NCBI GenBank assembly: GCA_002391525.1
Contig: DGFE01000191.1
Span: 1-10,139 of the forward strand
Origin: Competibacteraceae bacterium UBA3908
GTDB lineage: Bacteria > Pseudomonadota > Gammaproteobacteria > Competibacterales > Competibacteraceae
Reading direction: 5' to 3'
Length of the DNA stretch: 10,139 nucleotides
Of this stretch, positions 1-6,435 are shown piece by piece (the first letter of the stretch is position 1; each line of letters opens with the position of its first letter). Position numbers and translations under genes: made by a program. Below the pieces are notes generated by a model. The model did no database searches. It saw only the letters and a list, made by a program, of their open reading frames with translations, and was not told the origin of the DNA.

Positions 1-242
<242 letters not shown>

Positions 243-275
243 GGTGCGGTTCTGTCGGGCTGGGGCGGGCGAGGC

Positions 276-303
276 ATTATAGCGAAGCCCAAAAAACGAC
301 AAA
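276..303 (-). promoter_or_regulatory. Candidate sigma70 promoter for typA
   Basis: Read on the minus strand, 281-276 is a perfect TATAAT -10 box. A weak -35 match, TTTGTC at 303-298, lies 16 bp upstream. The predicted start near position 269 gives a leader of about 27 nt before the typA GTG. The -35 hexamer falls inside the downstream arm of the csp terminator hairpin and the spacer contains its T-tract, so terminator and promoter share DNA. The -10 box is strong; the -35 assignment is uncertain. Confidence 0.5.
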
Positions 304-325
304 GCCCCGCGCGGGGCGGGGCTTT
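291..325 (-). terminator. Rho-independent terminator of the cold-shock gene
   Basis: A perfect 10-bp GC-rich inverted repeat (301-310 with 316-325, 5-nt loop) lies 25 bp past the csp stop codon. On the minus strand it is followed after four bases by six consecutive T residues (296-291). This is a textbook intrinsic terminator in the csp direction. Confidence 0.88.
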
Positions 326-350
326 GGCTGGATAGGTTGGTGGGGGAATG

Positions 351-566
351 TTATTTTGCAGCCGCGAATTTTTTGACCATCGTGGCTTGCGGACCCTTGG
401 GACCGACCTTGACTTCGAACTCGACCTTCTGGTTTTCCGCCAGGGTTCGGAATCCCTTGCCCTCGATGACCGAGTAGTGGACGAACACGTCGCTGCTGCC
501 GTCCTCGGGGGCGATGAAACCGAAGCCCTTGGCTTCGTCAAACCATTTCACAGTACCTATACGCAT
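351..566 (-). CDS. Cold-shock domain protein (CspA family)
   Basis: A 71-residue single-domain cold-shock protein, a small beta-barrel RNA/ssDNA-binding chaperone that melts mRNA secondary structure in the cytoplasm. RNP1 is KGFGFI at residues 13-18 and RNP2 is VFVHY at 27-31. The body ends with the family hallmark GPKGPQA followed by a short Lys/Ala tail. The length matches the usual 65-75 residues. The ATG at 564-566 is preceded 10 nt upstream by GAGG (580-577). A strong intrinsic terminator follows, so it is probably a single-gene transcript. The gene diverges from hrpA across a structured intergenic region whose repeats could control its translation. Whether it is cold-induced or constitutive cannot be told from the protein, and the paralogue letter cannot be assigned. 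Confidence 0.95.
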   Translation of the reverse strand: MRIGTVKWFDEAKGFGFIAPEDGSSDVFVHYSVIEGKGFRTLAENQKVEFEVKVGPKGPQATMVKKFAAAK

Positions 567-722
567 TACCGCACAACCTCAAAGCCAAAAATTTTTCCTG
601 CCGAGCCACATAAAATGCCAAACCAGTCAACGATTCGGTATCCAAGGGTTCGACGCTGGGCCTTTGAGGTTTGCAACCTCACGCCCGCGACGGAAAGTAC
701 GTGAAAGCGGTGCTTTCCGCAA
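567..722 (-). promoter_or_regulatory. Candidate structured mRNA leader of csp with alternative SD-sequestering fold
   Basis: If transcription starts from the TATAAA box at 734-729, the csp mRNA carries a leader of about 156 nt. A long leader is a known feature of cold-regulated cspA mRNAs. On the minus strand three segments occur in order: A (680-675, GAGGTT, a copy of the SD core), B (671-659, AACCTCAAAGGCC) and C (586-575, GGCTTTGAGGTT, containing the SD GAGG). B can pair with A as a 6-bp hairpin with a 3-nt loop, or with C as a 12-bp helix with one bulged base. The two pairings are mutually exclusive. Nearer the 5' end, 713-719 and 712-717 can pair with 691-697 or 703-708 respectively. The repeats are seen directly; regulation is inference. 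Confidence 0.45.
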
Positions 723-728
723 GCAAAT

Positions 729-758
729 TTTATATGCGTTTGCACAAGCTTGGTGCAA
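729..758 (-). promoter_or_regulatory. Candidate csp promoter
   Basis: On the minus strand, TATAAA (734-729) matches the -10 consensus at 5 of 6 positions. TTGCAC (758-753), 18 bp upstream, is a weak -35. The expected start is near 722. The -35 and spacer coincide with the palindrome at 739-759, so a protein bound there would cover the promoter. No better-placed promoter was found closer to csp; a TTGACT near 636-631 lacks a -10 at the right distance. Confidence 0.35.
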
Positions 759-759
759 A
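739..759. repeat. Near-perfect 20-bp palindrome in the csp-hrpA divergent region (operator candidate)
   Basis: The left half TTTGCACAAG (739-748) is the exact reverse complement of the right half CTTGTGCAAA, except that the right half as found has one extra G (CTTGGTGCAAA, 749-759). Such a dyad between divergent genes, overlapping a promoter candidate, is typical of an operator for a dimeric regulator. It could also form a hairpin in a transcript of either strand. Confidence 0.6.
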
Positions 760-821
760 AGTGTGCGCCCTTTGCCCACTTGGCGAACAGGGCATTCTCC
801 AAACAGGATTTTGAATTTTTT

Positions 822-3800
822 GTGGAAGACGTCCTCGCTGCCCTGCAAATCCGGCTGTCCGATTGCCCGATCCACGACCGCGCCCTGTTGGGCCGTCGTT
901 TGCGTGGCCTGCGCCAGCGCATGCGCGAGGGCAAACCGGTGGATCGCGATCTGGAGCGATTGAACGCCGACGTGGACGTCGCCGCCGCGTGGTTGCGGGA
1001 ACGCCGCGCCGCACTGCCGACCCCGGCCTTCGACGACAGCCTGCCGATCAATGCCCACCGCGACGCCATCGCCGCCGCCATCCGCGCGCACCCGGTGGTG
1101 GTGATCTGCGGCGAAACCGGGTCCGGCAAGACCACGCAATTGCCGAAGATTTGCCTTTCGCTCGGACTGGGCGCGGCGGGCTTGATCGGCCACACCCAGC
1201 CGCGCCGGATCGCCGCCCGCTCGGTGGCGGCGCGGATCGCGGCGGAGCTGCAAACGACGGTGGGCGGCCAGGTCGGCTACAAGGTGCGCTTTTCCGACCG
1301 GACGGGACCGGAGGCGGTCGTCAAGCTGATGACCGACGGCATCCTGCTGGCGGAAACCCAGGGCGACCGGCAACTGGACCAGTACGAGGTCATCATTCTC
1401 GACGAGGCGCACGAGCGCAGCCTGAACATCGATTTCCTGCTGGGCTATCTCAAGCGGCTGTTGCCCCGGCGGTCCGACCTCAAGCTGATCATCACCTCGG
1501 CGACCATCGACCCGGAACGCTTTTCCCGCCACTTCGACCAGGCGCCGATCATCGAAGTGTCGGGACGGACCTATCCGGTGGCGGTTCGTTACCGGCCCCT
1601 GCTGGCGGCGGACGAGGACGAGCGCGACCGCGACTTGCAGCAGGCGATTCTGGACGCGGTGGACGAGGTGTGGCAGGAAGGGCCGGGCGATATTCTCGTC
1701 TTCCTGTCCGGCGAGCGGGAGATTCGAGAAACGGCGGAAAGTCTGCGCAAGCATCATCCGCCGAATACCGAGATTTTGCCGCTGTACGCGCGGTTGTCCG
1801 CCGCCGAGCAGAATCGGGTGTTTCAGCCGCACGGCCGCTCGCGCATCGTGCTGGCGACCAACGTCGCCGAAACCTCCCTGACCGTGCCCGGCATCCGTTA
1901 CGTCATCGATCCCGGCATGGCGCGCATCAGCCGTTACAGCCCGCGCAGCAGGATTCAGCGCCTACCGGTGGAGAAGATTTCCCAGGCCAGCGCCAACCAG
2001 CGCGCTGGCCGCTGCGGGCGGGTGATGGCCGGCGTCTGCGTCCGGCTGTACGCGGAAGAGGATTTTCAGGCCCGTCCGCCGTTCACCGATCCGGAAATCC
2101 TGCGCACCCATCTGGCGGCGGTGATCCTGCAGATGAGCGCGTTGAATCTGGGTCGGCCCGAGGAATTCCCGTTCGTGGATCCGCCGGACTCGCGCCAGAT
2201 CAGCGACGGTTTCCGGCTGCTGTTCGAGCTGCGGGCGGTGGACGAGCAGCGGCGCATCACCGACCTGGGCCGGCAGCTGGCGAAACTGCCCGTGGACCCG
2301 CGCCTGGGGCGGATGCTGCTGGCGGCACAACGGGAAGGCTGTCCGCGCGAGGCGTTGATCATCGTCGCCGCGCTGGCGATTCAGGACCCGCGCGAGCGGC
2401 CCCTGGAGCGGCAACAGGCGGCGGACGAGAAGCATCGCCGGTTTCGCGACGAGCATTCCGATTTTCTGGCCCTGCTCAAGCTCTGGGACTATTACCACGA
2501 ACAGGCGCGGCAACTCTCCAGGAACCAGTTGCGCAACCTGTGTCAGGCCGATTTTCTCTCCTTCGTGCGGATGCGCGAATGGCATGACCTGCATCAGGAA
2601 TTGCTGGGGCGAGTGACCGAAATGGGAATACGGCTCAACGAGGAACCCGCACCTTACGATTGTCTGCATCGGGCATTGGTGACTGGCCTGCTGGGGCATC
2701 TCGGCCTGAAGCAGGAGGAGAATGCCTATCTGGGCGCGCGGGGTCGAAATTTCTATCTGTTCCCCGGTTCCGGCCTGTTCAGGAAACGGCCCCGCTGGGT
2801 GGTCGCGGCGGAACTGGTGGAGACCACTCGCCTGTATGCCCGCACCGTGGCGCGGATCGAACCGGAATGGGTGGAAGGACTGGCCGGCCATCTGCTCAAG
2901 CGCAATTACGTCGAGCCGCATTGGGAGAAACGTTCCGCGCAGGTGACCGCCACCGAGCGGGTCACGCTATATGGCCTGCCGATCATCGCGAATCGCCGGG
3001 TCAATTACGGTCCGCTCGATCCGGCACTGGCGCGGGAAATTTTTATCCGTCATGCGCTGGTCGAGGGTGACTTTCACTGCAAGGCGGCGTTCTTCCAGCA
3101 CAACCGGCAACTGCTGGCGGAACTGGAGGAACTGGAGGTCCGCGCCCGCCGCGACCTGGCGGCGGACGAGGAGACGCTCTATCGCTTCTACGACGCGCGC
3201 ATCCCCGATGGCATTTACAGCGGTCCGGCATTCGAGACCTGGCGCAAGCAGGCGGAGCGGGAAAATCCGCGCCTGCTGTTTCTCGACCGTGCGGCCCTGC
3301 TGGCGGAAGCGGGGCCGGCGGCGGACGGCGAGCGGTTTCCCAACCATCTCGACCTCGACGGCTTGAAGCTGCCGCTGACGTATCGTTTTACGCCGGGCGC
3401 GGAGGACGATGGCGTGACCCTGACCGTGCCGCTGGCGGCGGTGAATCAGGTGGACCCGAAACGGCTGGACTGGCAGGTGCCGGGTTTGCGGGCCGAACGG
3501 ATGGCGGCGTTGTTGAAATCCTTGCCGAAAACCCTGCGGCGGAATTTCGTGCCGGTTCCGAATTATGTGCAGGCGTTGCTGGGGGTCATCGAACCGGGCG
3601 CGCGGTCGCTGACCGAGGCCATGACCGAGCATTTGCAGCGGATGACCGGAGTCGGGATTCCCGAGGACGCCTGGAATTCCGACGCCGTGCCGCCGCATTT
3701 GCGGATGCGCTGTCAGGTGGTGGATGCCGACGGTCGGGTCTTGGCGGTCGGGCGCGACTGGGCGGCGCTTCAGGCGCGATTGCGCGGCGAGGCGCGAACC

Positions 3801-4700
3801 CGTTTCGCCGCGCTGCCGACCCCGGAATTCGAGCGGGAACGGTTGCGCGACTGGGATTTCGGCGAATTGCCGGAAGCGGTGAGTTTCGTCCGCAACGGGA
3901 TTCAGTGGCGCGGCTACCCGGCCCTCGTCGCCGAAGCCGACGGTACGCTGGCGTTGCGGGTGCTGGATTCGCCGGCGCGGGCGGAGGCGGCGACCCGCGC
4001 CGGGTTGCGACGGTTGCTTGGCTGGCGGCTGGGATCGGCATTCAAGCAACTGGCGCGCGATCTGCCGGATTTCCAGCGCATGACCCTGCACTATGTCGGT
4101 TTGGGAACCCAGGAGGCGCTGCGCGAGGATCTGTTGAGCGCTATTCTCGACCGCGCTTTTCTGGCGGATGGGCCGCTGCCGCGCGACCGGGCGGCGTTCG
4201 ATGAGCTGCTGGAGCGTGGCAAGGTCCGGCTGGCCACCGCGAGAATGGAGGTCTGCGACACGGCTGCCGCGATTCTGGCCGCGTATCATGAGGTTCGCCG
4301 GGCGCTGACCGACGAATCGCCGGTCTGGGCCGAAGCGCTGGCCGACATTCGTGATCAGTTGGCGCGGCTGGTCTATCCCGGTTTTCTCAGCGAGACCCCG
4401 CCGGAATGGCTGCCGCATCTGCCGCGCTATCTGCGCGCCATCGTTCTGCGGCTGCAAAAGCTCCGGCAGGCGCCGGACAAGGACCGCCAGCGGCGCGGCG
4501 ACATCATCCGGCTGTGGGAAGGTTGTCGGCGGCAACTGGAGCGGAACGCCCGACAGGAAAAGCACGACCCGGAACTGATCCGCTTCCGCTGGCTGCTGGA
4601 GGAGTTGCGAGTGTCGCAGTTCGCCCAGGAGTTGAAGACGGTCGCGCCGGTGTCGGCCAAGCGACTGGAGGAGCAGTGGGAGAGGGTGAGGTCGGGTTGA
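822..4700 (+). CDS. hrpA: ATP-dependent RNA helicase HrpA (DEAH box)
   Basis: A 1292-residue DEAH-box helicase, close to the 1300 of E. coli HrpA. HrpA unwinds or translocates on mRNA and is linked to rescue of collided ribosomes and to mRNA processing (family knowledge). Motif I GETGSGKT is at residues 97-104, motif II DEAH at 194-197, motif III SAT at 226-228, motif V TNVAETS near 347 and motif VI QRAGRCGR at 393-400. After the two RecA domains come the helicase-associated HA2 and OB-fold region (roughly 480-730) and a long C-terminal part of the DUF3418 type that marks HrpA. The chosen start is GTG 822, because the following LAALQIRLS...DRALLGRRLRG aligns with the E. coli N-terminus. AGGA lies 13 nt upstream, which is rather far. 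In-frame TTG 750 and GTG 753 would add 24 or 23 residues, but lie inside the palindrome. No downstream gene is joined to it. Confidence 0.95.
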   Translation: MEDVLAALQIRLSDCPIHDRALLGRRLRGLRQRMREGKPVDRDLERLNADVDVAAAWLRERRAALPTPAFDDSLPINAHRDAIAAAIRAHPVVVICGETGSGKTTQLPKICLSLGLGAAGLIGHTQPRRIAARSVAARIAAELQTTVGGQVGYKVRFSDRTGPEAVVKLMTDGILLAETQGDRQLDQYEVIILDEAHERSLNIDFLLGYLKRLLPRRSDLKLIITSATIDPERFSRHFDQAPIIEVSGRTYPVAVRYRPLLAADEDERDRDLQQAILDAVDEVWQEGPGDILVFLSGEREIRETAESLRKHHPPNTEILPLYARLSAAEQNRVFQPHGRSRIVLATNVAETSLTVPGIRYVIDPGMARISRYSPRSRIQRLPVEKISQASANQRAGRCGRVMAGVCVRLYAEEDFQARPPFTDPEILRTHLAAVILQMSALNLGRPEEFPFVDPPDSRQISDGFRLLFELRAVDEQRRITDLGRQLAKLPVDPRLGRMLLAAQREGCPREALIIVAALAIQDPRERPLERQQAADEKHRRFRDEHSDFLALLKLWDYYHEQARQLSRNQLRNLCQADFLSFVRMREWHDLHQELLGRVTEMGIRLNEEPAPYDCLHRALVTGLLGHLGLKQEENAYLGARGRNFYLFPGSGLFRKRPRWVVAAELVETTRLYARTVARIEPEWVEGLAGHLLKRNYVEPHWEKRSAQVTATERVTLYGLPIIANRRVNYGPLDPALAREIFIRHALVEGDFHCKAAFFQHNRQLLAELEELEVRARRDLAADEETLYRFYDARIPDGIYSGPAFETWRKQAERENPRLLFLDRAALLAEAGPAADGERFPNHLDLDGLKLPLTYRFTPGAEDDGVTLTVPLAAVNQVDPKRLDWQVPGLRAERMAALLKSLPKTLRRNFVPVPNYVQALLGVIEPGARSLTEAMTEHLQRMTGVGIPEDAWNSDAVPPHLRMRCQVVDADGRVLAVGRDWAALQARLRGEARTRFAALPTPEFERERLRDWDFGELPEAVSFVRNGIQWRGYPALVAEADGTLALRVLDSPARAEAATRAGLRRLLGWRLGSAFKQLARDLPDFQRMTLHYVGLGTQEALREDLLSAILDRAFLADGPLPRDRAAFDELLERGKVRLATARMEVCDTAAAILAAYHEVRRALTDESPVWAEALADIRDQLARLVYPGFLSETPPEWLPHLPRYLRAIVLRLQKLRQAPDKDRQRRGDIIRLWEGCRRQLERNARQEKHDPELIRFRWLLEELRVSQFAQELKTVAPVSAKRLEEQWERVRSG

Positions 4701-5086
4701 GAGTCGGCGGATGGCTTTCGCCGCCGCTGGCGGGTACACTGCGGCGACGGTTGCCGAGTGCGTCGCTACGGTGCACGGGGTGGTTCGTGTCGCCGCGATA
4801 CGTCTGCGCGCCTTCGCGGGTTGCGTACAGGCGGCGATTGCGTGCTCCGCGATGCAAGAAGATCGATGCGGTCGAACGAGGCTGGTAACGAATGCCCCGG
4901 CCCGGCGGACGGACACTGCCCGGCATCCGATAACCCGGCGGGAGCGGCCGCGACACCAGGCCAGCCGTCAGGATCGCCAGAATAATTCGGATCATCACCC
5001 AGGCGCCCTGGCCGAAGCCTTCGCCCGCGCGCGGCGGGGACGGCGAGCCGCTTGGGACAGGGCGTCGGCCCGCGCGGAACCAGCGT
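4701..5086. other. Intergenic stretch with no supportable gene
   Basis: This 386-bp stretch lies between the convergent ends of hrpA and the acidic-protein gene. A perfect 6-bp hairpin (4705-4710 with 4721-4726) follows the hrpA stop, but it has no T-tract. Open frames on both strands here (for example plus 4711-5130 and minus 4995-4504) have low-complexity, Arg- or Pro-rich translations without recognisable motifs. The minus one runs about 200 bp antisense into hrpA. The segment around 4803-4825 contains the pattern CGCGCCTTCGCGGGTT, which resembles degenerate intergenic repeats but occurs only once here. I see no promoter, tRNA or other RNA that I can defend. Confidence 0.5.
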
Positions 5087-5377
5087 TCAGTCTTCGTCGC
5101 GGTCGGCGAGCAGATCGTCCTCGTCGCTGAACTCTTCTTCGTCGAAGCCCAGATCGTCCGGCTCCATTTCATCGAAGGGGCCGGACCAGTCTTCCGGCGC
5201 CTCAATCGGGTCGATGGGCAGCTCGTACCAGGCGTCCAGATCGAACTCTTCCAGTTCGCCGTCGAAATACTGGATTTCGACGGTTTGCGCGTCCTCGTCG
5301 AGGGCGACCACCTCGAAATCGTTGCCGGTTTCCTGATTGCGGTACCAATTGCCGATGATGGGATCAACGTCGCTCAT
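5087..5377 (-). CDS. Very acidic 96-residue protein of unknown function (possibly DUF6763-type)
   Basis: I recognise the pattern (SDVDPIIGNWYRNQETG, then EIQYFDGELEEFDLDAWYEL, then EDWSGPFDEMEPDDLG) as that of a small conserved gammaproteobacterial protein, probably the family called DUF6763. That name is from memory. No biochemical role is known to me. It has 37 Asp/Glu and only two Arg and no Lys in 96 residues. There is no signal peptide or membrane segment, so it should be cytosolic. The first 60 residues look like a small beta-rich fold with conserved Trp/Tyr; the last 25 are almost pure acidic tail. The ATG at 5375-5377 has AGGAG 7 nt upstream, which favours it over the longer frame reaching 5494 that would overlap the divergent gene. 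It diverges from the eIF-2B-family gene across about 100 bp and converges on hrpA. Confidence 0.85.
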   Translation of the reverse strand: MSDVDPIIGNWYRNQETGNDFEVVALDEDAQTVEIQYFDGELEEFDLDAWYELPIDPIEAPEDWSGPFDEMEPDDLGFDEEEFSDEDDLLADRDED

Positions 5378-5467
5378 GACCGGTCTCCTGCTGAAAACGG
5401 GGTGTGGGAATCCGCCGGATGGCCGGCGCTGGCGGTTGGGAGATGCCAAACCAGTTTTTCTTTCTTG

Positions 5468-5497
5468 GAATTGTGAACAATGAACCTTGCACAATTC
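5468..5497 (+). repeat. 8-bp inverted repeat flanking the start codon of the eIF-2B-family gene
   Basis: GAATTGTG (5468-5475) and CACAATTC (5490-5497) are perfect reverse complements separated by 14 nt that contain the ATG (5480-5482). In the mRNA this would put the start codon in a hairpin loop. In DNA the half-sites are 22 bp apart centre to centre, about two helical turns, as in operator dyads. There is also a smaller dyad, ATTGT/ACAAT, at 5470-5481. Confidence 0.5.
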
Positions 5498-6355
5498 AAC
5501 CGCGAAATCGCCGAAATTCGCGCTGACCGGGTTCGGGGAGCCAGCGAGCTGGCCCGACGCTGTCTGGCGGTCCTGATGGAAGCGGCCCGCGCGTTACCGG
5601 AAACGAATAGCGCCGGGTTGCGGGAGGATTTGCTGGCCCTGGCTGCCGAGCTGGCCGGAATCCGGCCCAGCATGGCGCCTGTCCAGAATCTGCTGCGCCG
5701 TTGGCGGGAAGGACTGGCCATCGAAGCCGACCTGGAGCTGGCCGTCGCCCGGCAGATGGCCGTCGAGCGGGCGGAAACCCTGATCGCCGCTTCGCGACGG
5801 GCAGTGGCCGATTGCGCCGCCCAGGCCGCCGATCTGCTGGGTCCTGGGCGGACCGTCATGACGCACAGCCTCAGCTCCACCGTGTTGGAGGTCTGCCGGC
5901 TGCTCAAGGATAGAGGCTTGCGGATGATCGTCACCGAATCGCGGCCATTGGAGGAGGGACGCCACCTGGCGGAGCGGCTGTCGACCTGGAACGTGCCGAC
6001 CCTCTACATCACCGACGCCCAGATGGGGGTGTTCGTCGCTCAGGCCGATGCCGTGCTGGTTGGCGCCGACAGCGTGCTGGTCGACGGCGCGGTCGTCAAC
6101 AAGGCCGGAACCTGTCTGCTGGCGCTGGCGGCGCGGGAGCGGAACGTCCCGTTTTACGTGTGTTGCGAAAGTTTCAAGCGGCGCGAGGCGGGCGAGCCGC
6201 CGCCGGAACTGGAGGAAATGGCGTCCGCCGAACTGAGCGTGCCGGCCTGGCCGGGCGTGACGGTCAGGAACGTGTATTTCGATATCACTCCCGCACGGCT
6301 GGTGAGCGCCTGGATCGACGAAACCGGCGTGCGTCGGTCGAGCGCCGGACACTAA
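5480..6355 (+). CDS. eIF-2B alpha / ribose-1,5-bisphosphate isomerase family protein
   Basis: A 291-residue protein of the IF-2B superfamily, which includes eukaryotic eIF2B alpha/beta/delta, archaeal ribose-1,5-bisphosphate isomerase and methylthioribose-1-phosphate isomerase. Residues 1 to about 105 are a helical N-terminal domain. The C-terminal Rossmann-like domain carries VMTHSLSST (127-135), the IVTESRP strand, GADSVLVDGAVVNKAGT (195-211) and the FDITP motif near the end. In Thermococcus R15P isomerase the catalytic pair is Cys133 and Asp202. Here the Asp is kept (D197) but the Cys position is Ser (S130), as in eIF2B-alpha-like regulatory members. Isomerase activity is therefore doubtful and the substrate unknown. 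It is too short for MtnA, which usually exceeds 340 residues. No good Shine-Dalgarno precedes the ATG; the start is set by the N-terminal pattern. The stop lies in the A-tract of the shared terminator. Confidence 0.85.
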   Translation: MNLAQFNREIAEIRADRVRGASELARRCLAVLMEAARALPETNSAGLREDLLALAAELAGIRPSMAPVQNLLRRWREGLAIEADLELAVARQMAVERAETLIAASRRAVADCAAQAADLLGPGRTVMTHSLSSTVLEVCRLLKDRGLRMIVTESRPLEEGRHLAERLSTWNVPTLYITDAQMGVFVAQADAVLVGADSVLVDGAVVNKAGTCLLALAARERNVPFYVCCESFKRREAGEPPPELEEMASAELSVPAWPGVTVRNVYFDITPARLVSAWIDETGVRRSSAGH

Positions 6356-6388
6356 AAAAACCGGCCTCCTCGGGGTGGAAGGCCGGTT
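6354..6388 (-). terminator. Terminator of acs, possibly bidirectional
   Basis: A perfect 9-bp stem (6359-6367 with 6380-6388, 12-nt loop) lies between two convergent genes. On the minus strand it ends in a run of seven T (6360-6354, two of them in the stem), 48 bp past the acs stop. In the plus direction the T-run is only two bases, so it is probably weaker there. The A-run also supplies the TAA stop (6353-6355) of the eIF-2B-family gene. Confidence 0.75.
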
Positions 6389-6412
6389 GTAACGCTTAAG
6401 TCATCGTTGTCG

Positions 6413-6432
6413 TTATAGGAACTTATAGGAAC
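6413..6432. repeat. Two tandem copies of a 10-bp unit
   Basis: TTATAGGAAC occurs twice in immediate succession (6413-6422 and 6423-6432), just before the acs stop codon. It looks like a local slippage duplication; I see no function. Confidence 0.8.
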
Positions 6433-6435
6433 CGG

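Noticed and set aside
605..640. Sigma54-like TTGGCA element upstream of csp
   Set aside because: No GC-containing -12 element occurs at the required spacing.
627..1832. 401-codon minus-strand open frame over the hrpA 5' end
   Set aside because: It is antisense to the conserved Walker A and DEAH region and has no family resemblance.
863..2587. 574-codon plus-strand open frame within hrpA
   Set aside because: It is a shifted frame over the helicase core that carries all the DEAH motifs in the other frame; its translation is Gly/Arg/Ala low-complexity.
2967..4916. 649-codon open frame on the minus strand across the 3' half of hrpA
   Set aside because: It is antisense to a strongly recognisable HrpA C-terminus. 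The translation is Arg/Gln/Pro-rich without motifs, a usual artefact of GC-rich third codon positions.
4504..4995. Possible small membrane protein from ATG 4995 on the minus strand
   Set aside because: Only the first dozen residues are hydrophobic, no clear ribosome-binding site precedes it, and about 200 bp overlap hrpA antisense.
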